Shown: piece after piece, positions 1 to 8,980 of the stretch
Layout: each line of letters begins with the position of its first letter
How positions within the stretch are numbered: the first letter of the stretch is position 1
Assembly (NCBI RefSeq): GCF_003478445.1
Contig: NZ_QUET01000010.1
Coordinates: forward strand, 44,832-108,831
DNA length: 64,000 bases
Source: Roseburia sp. AM59-24XD
GTDB taxonomy: Bacteria > Bacillota > Clostridia > Lachnospirales > Lachnospiraceae
Direction: 5' to 3'
The notes under the pieces: model-generated
What the model was told of the DNA's origin: nothing
What the model saw: the letters and a program-made list of their open reading frames with translations, nothing else
Database searches by the model: none
Translations under genes and position numbers: made by a program

Positions 1-2
1 CG

Positions 3-83
3 GGATCCGGCGTGAGAAGGACGGAACATATCGGTTTTCCTGAAACCAACGAATATCAGAGATTTGAAATATTACGGATTTGA
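3..83 (+). CDS. 3' end of an unidentified gene (partial)
   Basis: One frame is open from the left edge to a TGA at 81-83 and reads like a natural protein tail ending EYQRFEILRI. The stop lies 14 bases before the likely start of the next gene, the usual spacing inside an operon. Only about 26 codons are visible and I do not recognise the family. The other forward frames contain early stops. This could also be chance, so confidence is modest. Confidence 0.4.
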   Translation, partial: GSGVRRTEHIGFPETNEYQRFEILRI

Positions 84-97
84 GAGGAGTGTTGGCT

Positions 98-1123
98 TTG
101 AGCCGCGAGAGGAATTATAATATCGAATTATTGCGGGTCATTTCCTGTTTATTGGTTGTCTGTATTCATGTATCAAATGTATATAGCAGAGGGTACGGAG
201 AGGTTTCCGGCGGAACTTATCTGTTTTCTCTTATGACGAACTGCTTCAGCCGTGTGGCAGTTCCCATCTTTTTTATGATCAGTGGCTACCTTCTGCTGGA
301 CGAAAATGTCAGTCTGCGTAAGAGCGTACACAGGGTAGTTCATACGATCGTTGTACTTGTTTTCTGGAGTGTTCTGTACTATTTTTGGAACATTGTATAT
401 TGGGGTGACCGGTATGACTTTAAAACTCTGTTTGAGGATCCGGTCAAGAAACATCTGTGGTTTTTATATGCGATTCTGGGGATGTATATTGCACTGCCGT
501 TTTTCCAGCTTCTGTTTAAAAAGATGTCCAGGCGCCTGATGGAGTACTTCTTCCTTTTGTGGGTGTTTTTTCTGACACTTTATTATGTTCTGGCAATGGC
601 AGACATGGAATTTACATATATGGTACCAATGGTAGGTAATTCCAGCTATCTCGGTTATTTTGTTCTGGGATATATTATGCGGAAGTTCAGTAAATACTAT
701 AAGTTGGGGACGAAAACCTGCTTCGGAATTGTTCTGATCGTGGGACTGATCAATATCGGGCTGACCTGTTACGGAACCTTTACGACAGGGGATCATGAAG
801 AAATATATTTTCAGTACCGTAATCCTCTGATCGCGATCTGTTCTCTGGGAGTATTTATAGGGATCATAGAGCATGGGAAGATCGCATTTACCGAGGCGCA
901 GAAATCTATCATGCAGATGATCTCACGTCATTCCTTTACGATATATCTGTCACATATTATTTTTCTGGATATTGTAAAGGAAGAATTAGAACCGCTCGAT
1001 GTACCGGGATGGATCGGGATACCGCTGTATACGGTTGGAATTTTTCTTGTGACCTTTGCGTTTGCCGTGGCAGCAGATAATGCATGGAAGCATTTGCGGA
1101 CATATCTGCCGGCATGGATGTAG
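98..1123 (+). CDS. Membrane acyltransferase, acyltransferase-3 family
   Basis: The protein is predicted to transfer an acyl group (often acetyl) to a cell-surface sugar or glycopolymer from within the cytoplasmic membrane. It shows the family opening 'NIELLRVISCLLVVCIHV', with the conserved Arg and His of the first membrane helix, and about ten hydrophobic helices over roughly 340 residues, the normal size. I place the start at TTG 98 because GAGGAG at 84-89 lies 8 bases upstream; TTG 80 and GTG 89 are in-frame alternatives. The substrate cannot be read from the sequence. The partial gene before it ends at 83, so the two may share an operon. Confidence 0.85.
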   Translation: MSRERNYNIELLRVISCLLVVCIHVSNVYSRGYGEVSGGTYLFSLMTNCFSRVAVPIFFMISGYLLLDENVSLRKSVHRVVHTIVVLVFWSVLYYFWNIVYWGDRYDFKTLFEDPVKKHLWFLYAILGMYIALPFFQLLFKKMSRRLMEYFFLLWVFFLTLYYVLAMADMEFTYMVPMVGNSSYLGYFVLGYIMRKFSKYYKLGTKTCFGIVLIVGLINIGLTCYGTFTTGDHEEIYFQYRNPLIAICSLGVFIGIIEHGKIAFTEAQKSIMQMISRHSFTIYLSHIIFLDIVKEELEPLDVPGWIGIPLYTVGIFLVTFAFAVAADNAWKHLRTYLPAWM

Positions 1124-1301
1124 ATTGGGATTCCGGTGTGTTTTGTGCGGCTATGAGATCGCCCCGGTTTCCGGTATATTTTCATGATTATGATATCGTT
1201 CAATTCTCCGGTGTGCTGCGAACAACGATGATATCGTTGAGTTTAAGAACGGTATCCCTCTGCGGAAGGATCGAAAGATCATCACGAAGTTCTACTGTTA
1301 T

Positions 1302-1874
1302 CTATAACAAACGCACTTCACCGGATTCGATATCGTAAATGGCTCCTATGACACGAAGACCGGAATCCTCCTCTATGTGGTGGATCTCCAGGCTGTCCTC
1401 GATGATGTGAATGCTGTGTGCCACATTGAGTTCGCATGCCTTTGTAGCATCGGTCTCATCGCCGATGGCAAGACGAATCTCGTCTGTAATAAATTTGATG
1501 TAATTTTTCGGATTGCCATTCATCGCGGCCTCCACAGCACCGCAGTGTGTATGCCCCATGACAAGGATCAGTCGGCAGCCGAGATGTCCGGCGGCGTATT
1601 CAATGCTTCCAAGCTGGTGATCATCGATGACATTGCCGGCAAGACGGATCACGAAAAGCTCACCGATACCCGCAGAAAAGATATTCTCCGGAATGACACG
1701 TGAATCAGAACAGGTGACAATGATCGCATAAGGAGCCTGTCCATGCTGAGATGTCCGCTGTCTTATCTCTTTTGAAATGTCACCGATGCCACACTTGGCG
1801 TCTATGTATTTCTGGTTGCCCGCAAGAAGTCTTTCGACTGCTTCCCGGGCAGTTATCTGTAATGTTTCCTGCAT
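1302..1874 (-). CDS. Beta-class carbonic anhydrase
   Basis: This cytoplasmic zinc enzyme interconverts CO2 and bicarbonate. The 190-residue protein carries both zinc signatures of the beta class: CSDSR at about residues 55-59 (zinc Cys plus the Asp-Arg dyad) and GHTHCGA at about 106-112 (zinc His and Cys). Length fits the short bacterial form. The start has GAGGTG 7 bases upstream on the minus strand. It faces the acyltransferase convergently and is followed by no clear terminator. The frame stays open for 33 further codons after its TAG stop, which I regard as coincidence. In an anaerobe a role in bicarbonate supply or pH balance is likely, by inference. Confidence 0.93.
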   Translation of the reverse strand: MQETLQITAREAVERLLAGNQKYIDAKCGIGDISKEIRQRTSQHGQAPYAIIVTCSDSRVIPENIFSAGIGELFVIRLAGNVIDDHQLGSIEYAAGHLGCRLILVMGHTHCGAVEAAMNGNPKNYIKFITDEIRLAIGDETDATKACELNVAHSIHIIEDSLEIHHIEEDSGLRVIGAIYDIESGEVRLL

Positions 1875-1933
1875 TTTATCACCTCGTAAAAAGATAAAAC
1901 AATAGTATATTTATCATAGTGCTTTGCCATAGT

Positions 1934-3306
1934 TTAAATAGAGATCCATCCGAGCGCATTGGCAACGGAGCTGATCAGAATGATCACTGCGAAGATCGGA
2001 CAGAGATATTTGATCATAAAGTAGAAAACCCTCTTGCGTCGGAAAGGCATTCCCTCCTGTGTAACCTCCTCCTCAATACGTTTTACACCGATCACTCTGG
2101 AGACAAGCAGACATGTTGCAAATGCGGCGATCGGCATCATTACAGAGTTTGTCAGGAAATCAAAGAAATCCAGGAACTGCATGCCGATCAGCTTGATGCC
2201 GGCGAGCGGACCATAGCCGAGAGAGGAAAGGCTTCCGAGGATCAGAATGATCACACCGGCAAGAATCGTCGACTTCCGGCGGTTCCATCCAAGCTCATCC
2301 TCAAAGGTAGAAACAGCACTTTCCGTCAATGCGATGGAGCTTGTCAGTGCGGCAAACAAAACGAGTGTGAAGAAAAGAATACCGACTGCTGTACCAAAGC
2401 CCATGCTGTCAAACATTTTCGGAATCGTGATAAACATCAAAGACGGACCGGACTGCAGTGTGCAGAGTCACCACCGGAAAATGCGAACACTGCAGGAATG
2501 ATCATCAGACCGGCCATGATCGCGATCGCGGTATCAAATACCTCCACATTCTGTGTGGAATCTTCAATCGATACGTCCCTCTTCATATAGGATCCGAAGG
2601 TGACGAGGATACCCATCGCAATGGAGAGGGAATAAAACATCTGTCCCATCGCGGCGACAACGGTCATCCAGGAGAAATCCTTCAGATTCGGAACGATAAA
2701 AAACTTAACACCCTTTAATGCACCCGGTCTGGTCACGGAATAAACCGTGATGATCAACGACAGAACAACGAGGATCGGCATCATGAATTTGGAAACGCGC
2801 TCAATACCGTTACGCACACCCGCATAGATGATCGCAATTGTGATCAGGGCAAATATAGCAAAGCAAAGCTCTGTAGACACGCCATCGGAAATAAATCCGG
2901 AGAAATAATTATCCGATGCGAGTTTACTGCCGTTTCCACGGATATATTCTATGAGATACTTGATGACCCATCCGCCGATCACGGAATAATAAGGGACGAT
3001 CAGAAGCGGAATGATCGCATTGATCCAGCCGCCCAATGAAAACCAGCCGGATTTACCGAAGCTGTGGAATGCGCCGACCGGACTTTTCTGCGTCATTCGT
3101 CCCAGAGAGGTCTCCGCCATGATCATCGTGTAACCGAAGGTCAGTGCCAGCAAAATATAAATTAACAGGAAAATACCGCCGCCGTATTTGGCTGCCAGAT
3201 ATGGGAAACGCCAGATATTACCCAGTCCGACGGATGCACCGGCTGCGGATAGAACAAATCCGATCTTGCCGGAAAAGGAACTTCTTTTCTTCTTGTGTGA
3301 TTTCAT
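1934..3306 (-). CDS. Sodium:neurotransmitter symporter family (NSS) transporter, frameshifted in this sequence
   Basis: This is a Na+-coupled importer of amino acids or related amines of the LeuT/SNF fold. The N-terminus has the family motif GLGNIWRFPYL and the chain has about 11-12 membrane helices. The frame breaks near 2458-2463: one frame ends after FAFSGGDSA and the other resumes with MFITIPKMF, which are adjacent in the family. One missing base restores 457 residues, the normal bacterial length. The start at 3306 (MKSHKKK) has AAGGAGG upstream; an earlier in-frame ATG at 3333 lacks one. The break matches others in this window and is probably a sequencing error. The substrate is unknown. 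Confidence 0.88.
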
Positions 3307-3534
3307 ACAATCCTCCTTATTTGAGAGAAACAAAAATATATTTCTGTTTGCAAAAACTGCTGCACAGCAGAAAAATCTGTCTCATTATAACTATGTAATT
3401 GTTGAATTACCCGTGAGATATCAGTATAGCATGAGGACGGCAAAAGAGCAATGACCGGTGCCAAAGATGCGTCATTTATCATGCGAAAAAAATGAAACTG
3501 TATGACTTAATTTTATAAATTCCAGAGAATAAAC

Positions 3535-3563
3535 TTGACATTTTCTGCAAAATAGAGTACCCT
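3535..3563 (+). promoter_or_regulatory. Possible sigma-A promoter of the alanine/glycine symporter gene
   Basis: A consensus -35 TTGACA (3535-3540) is followed after 17 bases by TACCCT (3558-3563), a poor -10. The spacing and position fit but the -10 does not, so this is only probable. Confidence 0.45.
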
Positions 3564-3596
3564 ATGCATAATTTAATAAATGTTTCATATGATTTA

Positions 3597-3627
3597 AGAG
3601 CGATGTTGTTCAAACGTCGCTCTTTTT
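3597..3627 (+). terminator. Terminator-like hairpin in the symporter leader
   Basis: AGAGCGA-TGT pairs with ACG-TCGCTCT around a short loop and is followed by TTTTT. It lies between the presumed promoter at 3535 and the start codon at 3673, so it may act as an attenuator of the downstream transporter. Confidence 0.6.
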
Positions 3628-3672
3628 GTATTTTGTAGGTACTACATATTTAAGAAAAGTGAGGAATAACGT

Positions 3673-5070
3673 ATGGAGAGATTTGCAGAAATTGTTTCAA
3701 AGGTGGATGACTTTGTCTGGGGACCGGTGATGCTGGTTCTTCTTGTGGGAACAGGAATTTTCCTAACCTTCCGGACGCGATTTTTAACATGGAGAAATTT
3801 AGGGTATGCATTGAAGAGCACCCTGAGTAAGGAGGCACGCACGAAGAGCCGCGGCGAGGGCGATGTTTCTCCGTTTTCGGCGCTGACAACGGCACTTGCG
3901 GCAACGATCGGAACCGGAAATATTGTCGGAGTTGCAACGGCAATGGTTTCCGGTGGACCGGGAGCACTTGTGTGGATGTGGATTTCGGCTGCATTCGGAC
4001 TGACCTCCAAGTTTAGTGAATGTATGCTTGCAATCAAATACCGCGAGGTGAATGAGAAGGGGGAGATGAGCGGCGGTCCTATGTACACGATGAAAAAAGG
4101 ACTGAAGAATAAGAAGCTTGGTGCCGTTCTTGCATGGTTCTTTGCATTATTTGCCGTAATCGCATCGTTTGGTATCGGAAATATGACACAGGGAAATTCC
4201 ATTTCGGGAGCGATCAAAGCAACGTTTCATGTGCCGACCGGAGTTACCGGAATTGTGATCACCGTGCTTTCTCTTCTGATCATTGTCGGTGGAATCAAGT
4301 CGATCTCAAAGGTATCGTCTGTAGTTGTTCCGGTTATGGCAATTTTCTATGTGATCTGTGGTGTTATTGTTATTATAGGAAATATTGCAAATTTGCCGGC
4401 AGGCGTTGCCATGATCTTTAAGATGGCATTTTCGGTGAAGGCAGTGGGCGGCGGACTTTGCGGAACGATCGTTGCTTCCATGATGAATGCGATGCGATAC
4501 GGCGTTGCGCGTGGTGTATTTTCCAACGAAGCCGGCATGGGTTCGGCAGCAATTACCGCAGCTGCGGCTACAACCGACAATCCGGTGCGTCAGGGTTATA
4601 TCAATATGACGGGAACATTCTGGGATACCATTGTTGTCTGCACGATCACAGGACTGGCAATTGCCTCCTCCGGTGTGCTTGGTATGACGGATGCAGACGG
4701 CGCGCTTCTGACCGGCTCCGACATAACGATTGCCGCATTTCAGACGGTGCTTGGCTCCGGCGGTGGCTGGCTCGTCACGATCGGTATTACATTGTTTGCA
4801 TTTTCCACGATCCTCGGCTGGGAATATCATGGTGAGAAAGCATTCGAGTATCTTCTCGGAACACATAAATACAATATGGTATATAGAGTGGTGTTTTCGT
4901 TGATCGCCTATTTTGGCTGTACGCAGACGCTCAGTCTTGTGTGGAACTTTTCGGATATTGCCAATGCGCTGATGGCGATTCCAAACTTAATCTGCATGCT
5001 CCTGTTAAGTGGCGAGATTGCAAAGGATATCCGCGATTTCCAGCCTGAAATTGAAAAGACGCGGGAATAG
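3673..5070 (+). CDS. Alanine/glycine:cation symporter (AGCS family)
   Basis: This Na+ (or H+)-coupled carrier imports alanine or glycine across the cytoplasmic membrane. The 465-residue protein is typical in length and carries the family signatures GTGNIVGVATA at about residue 77 and SNEAGMGSA at about residue 282, with about ten membrane helices. The ATG has GTGAGG nearby. A terminator-like hairpin lies between the presumed promoter and the start, suggesting transcript-level control. It is transcribed divergently from the unrelated NSS-family carrier. The exact amino acid is not deducible. Confidence 0.93.
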   Translation: MERFAEIVSKVDDFVWGPVMLVLLVGTGIFLTFRTRFLTWRNLGYALKSTLSKEARTKSRGEGDVSPFSALTTALAATIGTGNIVGVATAMVSGGPGALVWMWISAAFGLTSKFSECMLAIKYREVNEKGEMSGGPMYTMKKGLKNKKLGAVLAWFFALFAVIASFGIGNMTQGNSISGAIKATFHVPTGVTGIVITVLSLLIIVGGIKSISKVSSVVVPVMAIFYVICGVIVIIGNIANLPAGVAMIFKMAFSVKAVGGGLCGTIVASMMNAMRYGVARGVFSNEAGMGSAAITAAAATTDNPVRQGYINMTGTFWDTIVVCTITGLAIASSGVLGMTDADGALLTGSDITIAAFQTVLGSGGGWLVTIGITLFAFSTILGWEYHGEKAFEYLLGTHKYNMVYRVVFSLIAYFGCTQTLSLVWNFSDIANALMAIPNLICMLLLSGEIAKDIRDFQPEIEKTRE

Positions 5071-5225
5071 AATATTTGCTCGCTTTCAAAAAATGGAAAA
5101 AATACCGATTTTGAAACCGGAAGGTTGCATCTGAAGTTCAATGCATAATTCTCCTTGATTTCCACATACTACCCATACAGCATAATTATGGAAAATATGA
5201 TGGAAACAAGGAGGATTTTTTTGAT

Positions 5226-5771
5226 ATGAAAGCTACAGGAATTGTGCGGAGAATTGACGATCTTGGACGCGTCGTCATTCCCAAGGAGATCCGCCGGACA
5301 TTGCGGATTCGCGTGGGAGATCCGTTGGAGATATATACGGACCGAGAGGGTGAGGTCATTTTAAAGAAATATTCCCTGATGGGAGATATGGGAATATTTG
5401 CACAGCAGTATGCAGATTCGCTGGCGCAGACCACAGGCTATCAGGTGGTTGTGACAGACAGGGAGCAGGTGATCGCCGCGTCGGCAGCCGCCCGCAAGGA
5501 GATGATGGATAAAGCGGTCAGCAAAGACATGGAGCAGATGATCGATCGGAGAGAGATCACTGTGGCGTCCGGGGAAAGCAGGGAATACCGCAAGATCTGT
5601 GATGAGGAGGAACCATTTGCGTGGGAGGTGATCTGTCCGATCATTTCCGAAGGAGACGCGGTGGGGGCGGTGGTGATCTTTACCCGGAGCCGGAAGGAAA
5701 CGCTCGGCGAGGCGGAGAGAAAGCTGGCGCATGTGGCAGCAGGATTTCTGGGAAGACAACTGGAGCAGTAG
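5226..5771 (+). CDS. spoVT: SpoVT-like AbrB-family transcriptional regulator with GAF-type domain
   Basis: The N-terminal 45 residues form a SpoVT/AbrB swapped-hairpin DNA-binding domain (MKATGIVRRIDDLGRVVIPK). The remainder (about 55-180) resembles the GAF-type sensory domain of Bacillus SpoVT. In sporulating Firmicutes this factor tunes forespore genes under sigma-G. The 181-residue length matches SpoVT. A strong AAGGAGG lies before the ATG. Other AbrB paralogues exist in Clostridia, so orthology with SpoVT is likely, not proven; the sporulation block just downstream supports it. Confidence 0.85.
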   Translation: MKATGIVRRIDDLGRVVIPKEIRRTLRIRVGDPLEIYTDREGEVILKKYSLMGDMGIFAQQYADSLAQTTGYQVVVTDREQVIAASAAARKEMMDKAVSKDMEQMIDRREITVASGESREYRKICDEEEPFAWEVICPIISEGDAVGAVVIFTRSRKETLGEAERKLAHVAAGFLGRQLEQ

Positions 5772-5941
5772 AGATAAGCTCATTGCCGGAAGGTGATGGG
5801 CTTGTATTTCGATATACGGTAAAAAGATATCTGAAAGCAAAGATGTATAAACGGAATTTTTAATCTGTTTTTGAACCCTGGGTCATGTTATAATAATGAA
5901 TGAAAAGGAAGTTAAAAGGTACGATGGGAGGAGGGATTACT

Positions 5942-6739
5942 ATGGGAACATGGTCGACGGGATTATATCAAAATGATATGAGTTCGGATGTGAAAGATGA
6001 TTATATCGGCAAACTGAAAGCCGGCAAAGATGATGAAACGGCACTGCGGGAAATCTTGTCAGAGTATCAGTATGAGCTGGAAGATATTGACTGCAAATAT
6101 GACATTTATCTGGCACTGGCGGACACCCTGTGGAAAAAGGGACGGCTGACGGAGTCCTTTAAGGTTAAGGCATTAGAGATGCTGGAAGAAGACCGGATTT
6201 CAGAACGATGGGAGTCGGAAAAGATCCGCAAAGAAAGAAGCAGGGTGCTCGATAAACTGAAGGCAGAGCTGGAAAGCCCCATGCCGGAGAGAAAGAAGGT
6301 TCCGGTGCATAAACCATATGTGACAGGCTGGAAACAGGGAGAGGTATATTATTTTGAGGTGAAGCAGGAGGTTGAAGGATACGAAAAGTATCTCGGATGG
6401 TATGCCATGTTTTATGTTGACCGCCTGTTTCAACAGGACTGGAATGTAAGAGGAGTGGACGATGAAGTTGCGGAGGCGTACTTTTTCATGGCAAAGGACA
6501 AGCCGCAGAGCATCGAAGATTTTAAGAAAGCAAGACCGGTCTGCTTCTCTAAGGGGAAGGATTCCCGGAGATATAAGGCGAAGATCGTGGAGAGATCCAA
6601 AAGAAAACGCCCGAAGGATCTGACGCTGTTAGGAAGCTGTGAGTCGTTTCAGCCACCGAAACATAATGACAAGATCACGGAGCTCTTCTTCTGGATGGAG
6701 CCGGATTTCAGAAGCATGTTAAGAGGATATGAGTATTAA
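5942..6739 (+). CDS. Conserved hypothetical protein with DUF4259-like N-terminus
   Basis: A soluble protein of about 265 residues opening MGTWSTGLYQNDMSSDVKDD, the pattern of the DUF4259 group (usually 'G-W-GxG-x-ND-D'). The middle is acidic and helical; the C-terminal half is rich in Lys, Tyr and Trp and ends with WMEPDFRSMLRGYEY. I chose ATG 5942 because GGAGGAGG precedes it; the frame is open to 5900 but without a good site. A TATAAT at 5888-5893 may be its -10. The function is unknown, and nothing in the neighbours (SpoVT, HU) fixes it. Confidence 0.75.
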   Translation: MGTWSTGLYQNDMSSDVKDDYIGKLKAGKDDETALREILSEYQYELEDIDCKYDIYLALADTLWKKGRLTESFKVKALEMLEEDRISERWESEKIRKERSRVLDKLKAELESPMPERKKVPVHKPYVTGWKQGEVYYFEVKQEVEGYEKYLGWYAMFYVDRLFQQDWNVRGVDDEVAEAYFFMAKDKPQSIEDFKKARPVCFSKGKDSRRYKAKIVERSKRKRPKDLTLLGSCESFQPPKHNDKITELFFWMEPDFRSMLRGYEY

Positions 6740-6896
6740 CGAAGAGGATAGTTTCTACATGTAAAGCGAATCGTGCAGGGAAGGCAGTGAAAGCCGGAAA
6801 AACGGTTGAATTTCGTCGTTGCTTCAGAAAAAATAGACACTACAATCGTAGAATGTCTAAAAGTGCGGACAAAATGGAAAGAATTCGTGAAAAACC

Positions 6897-6925
6897 TTGA
6901 CAAACAGGGGGAATAAGGGTATAAA
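6897..6925 (+). promoter_or_regulatory. Sigma-A promoter of hup
   Basis: A perfect -35 TTGACA (6897-6902), a 17-base spacer and TATAAA (6920-6925) lie about 50 bases before the HU start. This is one of the best matches to consensus in the window, as expected for an abundant protein. Confidence 0.85.
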
Positions 6926-6973
6926 TAGACTTGTAAGTTTTTACGGAAATTTTTATTGAGGAGGAGTTTATCC

Positions 6974-7249
6974 ATGAACAAGACAGAATTGGTTGCAGCT
7001 ATCGCAGAGAAGGCTGAGCTTTCTAAGAAGGATTCAGAGAAGGCTTTAAAGGCATTCATCGACACTGTTACAGATGAGTTAAAGAAGGGCGAGAAGATTC
7101 AGTTAGTAGGCTTTGGTACATTCGAGGTACAGCACAGAGCAGCTAGAGAGGGTAGAAACCCACTTACAAAAGAGACAATCAAGATCGCAGCTTCAAACGC
7201 TCCTAAGTTTAAGGCTGGTAAGGCTTTAAAGGATGCTGTGAACGAGTAA
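6974..7249 (+). CDS. hup: HU family DNA-binding protein
   Basis: HU is a small histone-like dimer that bends and compacts DNA. The 91-residue protein shows [11 protein letters not shown] at the start, the GFGTFEV motif and the arm motif GRNPLTKE. The ATG at 6974 has GAGGAGGAG upstream. It has its own strong promoter (6897-6925) and terminator (7276-7301), so it is probably a single-gene transcript. Its position before the S4-domain gene and yabPQ is the usual clostridial order. Confidence 0.97.
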   Translation: MNKTELVAAIAEKAELSKKDSEKALKAFIDTVTDELKKGEKIQLVGFGTFEVQHRAAREGRNPLTKETIKIAASNAPKFKAGKALKDAVNE

Positions 7250-7275
7250 TTTTTTGTGAAACAGGATATTCTTTG

Positions 7276-7301
7276 GGCTGCCATTTATGGCAGCCTTTTT
7301 T
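7276..7301 (+). terminator. Intrinsic terminator after hup
   Basis: GGCTGCCA pairs perfectly with TGGCAGCC around a four-base loop, followed by TTTTTT. Confidence 0.93.
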
Positions 7302-7356
7302 CAATTTATGGCAAAATGCTTATTTTGTCATTTAGATCATAGAAATGAGGAGTATT

Positions 7357-7596
7357 ATGAGGTTAGATAAGTATTTAAAGGTTTCCCGTCTGATCAAAAG
7401 ACGACCGGTTGCCAATGAAGCATGTGATGCCGGACGAATCCGGGTCAACGGAAAGACAGCAAAGGCATCCCTTAACGTAAAGGTGGGCGATATCATTGAG
7501 ATCACCTTTGGCGATAAGGTGGTGAAGGTGGAGGTTCTCAGTATTGAGGAGACCTACAAGAAGGACGAAGCGAAAGAGCTTTATCGTGTCCTGTAA
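7357..7596 (+). CDS. S4-domain RNA-binding protein (RqcP/YabO/Hsp15-like)
   Basis: A 79-residue basic protein that is almost entirely one S4 RNA-binding domain (MRLDKYLKVSRLIKRR, with GRIRVNGKTAK at about residue 28). In Bacillus the counterpart RqcP (YabO) acts with RqcH in ribosome-associated quality control on stalled 50S subunits, and the gene sits in the same place next to yabP. ATG 7357 is preferred because GAGGAG lies 7 bases upstream; the ATG at 7345 overlaps that site. It follows the hup terminator. Confidence 0.9.
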   Translation: MRLDKYLKVSRLIKRRPVANEACDAGRIRVNGKTAKASLNVKVGDIIEITFGDKVVKVEVLSIEETYKKDEAKELYRVL

Positions 7597-7612
7597 TAGA
7601 ATAAAGTAAAAG

Positions 7613-7648
7613 ACGCCTGCATATATATTTGGTATGCAGGCGTTATTT
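7613..7648 (+). terminator. Probable intrinsic terminator after the S4-domain gene
   Basis: ACGCCTGC pairs with GCAGGCGT across a 15-base loop, followed by a weak T-rich tail (TATTTATT). Confidence 0.65.
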
Positions 7649-7675
7649 ATTACCTAGAAGAAATGGGGAGTAGTC

Positions 7676-7960
7676 ATGGAAGAAAGAGAAAACAGAGGTG
7701 TACATAAGGTTTATCTGAACGGCAGGAAAACAGCAGTGATGTCGGGGGTGCGCGATGTCCTGTCCTTTGATGCCAGAGAGGTGTATCTGGAGACCGAACA
7801 GGGGATTCTTCTTATTAAGGGGGACGAACTTCATGTAAACAGGCTGTCGCTGGAAAAAGGCGAGGTTGATGTGGATGGACGTATCGACAGCTTTGCATAT
7901 TCGGATAAGAATGATCCGGAGAAAAAATCATCATCATTTTTCGGGAGAATGTTTCAGTGA
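7676..7960 (+). CDS. yabP: Sporulation protein YabP
   Basis: A 94-residue soluble protein of the YabP/YqfC family, required for spore formation in the sigma-E mother-cell programme. The sequence has the family pattern of short beta strands (KVYLNGRKTAVMSGVRDVLSF, EQGILLIKGDELHVNRLS) and a charged tail. Identification rests on family resemblance and gene order: it is followed, with overlapping stop and start, by yabQ. The ATG at 7676 has a weak GGGGAG site upstream. Confidence 0.9.
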   Translation: MEERENRGVHKVYLNGRKTAVMSGVRDVLSFDAREVYLETEQGILLIKGDELHVNRLSLEKGEVDVDGRIDSFAYSDKNDPEKKSSSFFGRMFQ

Positions 7961-8349
7961 GTCAGATAATTCGGGAACAGATTTATTTTCAGATCACGAC
8001 GATCTGTGCAGGAATGTTTATGATGTTTGGGTATGACATTCTGCGGCTGTGGCGGTGGATGATCCCTCACGGCAGGCTGTGGGTCTGGATCGAAGACCTG
8101 TTATATTGGAGTCTGCTTGGCATACCGGTCTTTGTGCTTTTTTTTCAGATGATCGACGGCGTGCCGCGCTGGTACGGGATTCTAGGGATGCTTGCCGGAG
8201 GTATTTTGTATGAGAGCGGGATCAGCATTCCGCTGCGCGCCGGGATGCATCGATTATTGGTGAAATATAATAAAAAAATAGGATTCAGGGTTGCGAAATT
8301 AGGAAAAATGTTGTATAGTAAAATAACCAGCCCGTATAGCAGAGGCTAG
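7957..8349 (+). CDS. yabQ: Spore cortex biosynthesis membrane protein YabQ
   Basis: A 130-residue membrane protein with three or four hydrophobic helices (about residues 10-30, 45-65, 70-88), matching YabQ, which is needed for spore cortex formation and sits in the forespore-surrounding membrane. It starts at GTG 7957, which overlaps the yabP stop, so the two are translationally coupled. The C-terminal 35 residues are basic and probably cytoplasmic. Confidence 0.88.
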   Translation: MSQIIREQIYFQITTICAGMFMMFGYDILRLWRWMIPHGRLWVWIEDLLYWSLLGIPVFVLFFQMIDGVPRWYGILGMLAGGILYESGISIPLRAGMHRLLVKYNKKIGFRVAKLGKMLYSKITSPYSRG

Positions 8350-8514
8350 AAAATCGGGCATTCGGAGCAAGTTTCACTGACATTTTATTTGAACACTATA
8401 TCTGGTGTTTGTCGTTGATCGGATGTACCAGATATTGGATGTTTAAGAGGAGCTGATCAATGTGTTTCGTTGGGGGACGGGATGCAGGCGATCGTATGGG
8501 GAGTTGATAATTAT

Positions 8515-8817
8515 ATGGCACGATCAAAACGTAGAAAAAAGCTCAGTCCGTTTACCGTTGCCGGAGTGATGGTTTTATGCTGTGTCCTTTGTGGATCCTT
8601 CACGTATAAGACGGTTTCTCTGAAGGCAGAGTCCGCAAAGTATTCGGCACAGATTTCCGAACTGAAAAAGGAAAAGAAGAAGCTGAAGGAAGAGAAAGCG
8701 GAGATTAAGGATTATGAGTCTTATGTTAAGACGAAGGAGTATACCGAGGAGGTTGCCCGCGACAAGCTGGGTCTCGTATATCCGAATGAGATCATATTTG
8801 AACCAAACGATAAGTAA
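8515..8817 (+). CDS. divIC: Septum formation initiator DivIC/FtsL-like protein
   Basis: A bitopic cell-division protein of 100 residues: basic cytoplasmic start, one membrane helix (about 15-37) and an extracytoplasmic coiled coil rich in Lys and Glu (about 42-70). This is the DivIC/FtsB layout; partners in the divisome are FtsL and DivIB. ATG 8515 (MARSKRRKK) follows GGGGAG; the frame is open to 8470 without a better site. Its position between yabQ and spoIIE is the conserved one. Confidence 0.9.
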   Translation: MARSKRRKKLSPFTVAGVMVLCCVLCGSFTYKTVSLKAESAKYSAQISELKKEKKKLKEEKAEIKDYESYVKTKEYTEEVARDKLGLVYPNEIIFEPNDK

Positions 8818-8822
8818 GACGA

Positions 8823-8856
8823 AGAGTTTCGCAAATAATTGCGAAGCTCTTTTTTT
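8823..8856 (+). terminator. Intrinsic terminator after divIC
   Basis: AGAG-TTTCGCAA pairs with TTGCGAA-GCTCT around ATAA, followed by six T. It separates the division gene from the Spo0A-controlled spoIIE promoter. Confidence 0.9.
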
Positions 8857-8879
8857 CGGTCACAGCCTTACGGATAATT

Positions 8880-8946
8880 TGTCGAAAAAATTTTTTGCCG
8901 GCGTGTCCTGATTTTGACAAAAATTTCAAAAATTCTTTTCTATACT
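8880..8946 (+). promoter_or_regulatory. Spo0A box and long-spacer sigma-A promoter of spoIIE
   Basis: TGTCGAA at 8880-8886 (within TTTGTCGAAAA) matches the core 0A box. A perfect TTGACA (8914-8919) and TATACT (8941-8946) are separated by 21 bases instead of 17. Bacillus spoIIE and spoIIG promoters have the same unusual 21-22 base spacing and need phosphorylated Spo0A with sigma-A. The spacing and box are directly visible; the control by Spo0A is inferred from that precedent. Confidence 0.8.
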
Positions 8947-8980
8947 TTGTGGCACTGACGAACAAAGAGGGGGTTGTGTC

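Larger units (their letters stand above)
3307..3672. other. Divergent intergenic region between two sodium symporter genes
   Basis: No gene is apparent. It contains the ribosome binding site of the minus-strand symporter, an AT-rich stretch, a possible plus-strand promoter at 3535-3563 and an intrinsic-terminator-like hairpin at 3597-3627 just ahead of the alanine/glycine symporter gene. Confidence 0.7.

Noticed and set aside
1200..1301. 33-codon in-frame extension after the carbonic anhydrase stop codon
   Set aside because: The carbonic anhydrase ends at its normal length. The extension could be chance or a gene scrap, and nothing supports stop-codon readthrough.
5870..5893. TTTGAACCCTG shared with 37318-37328
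   Set aside because: An 11-12 base match between two intergenic sites is expected by chance in 64 kb, and the flanking bases do not align.
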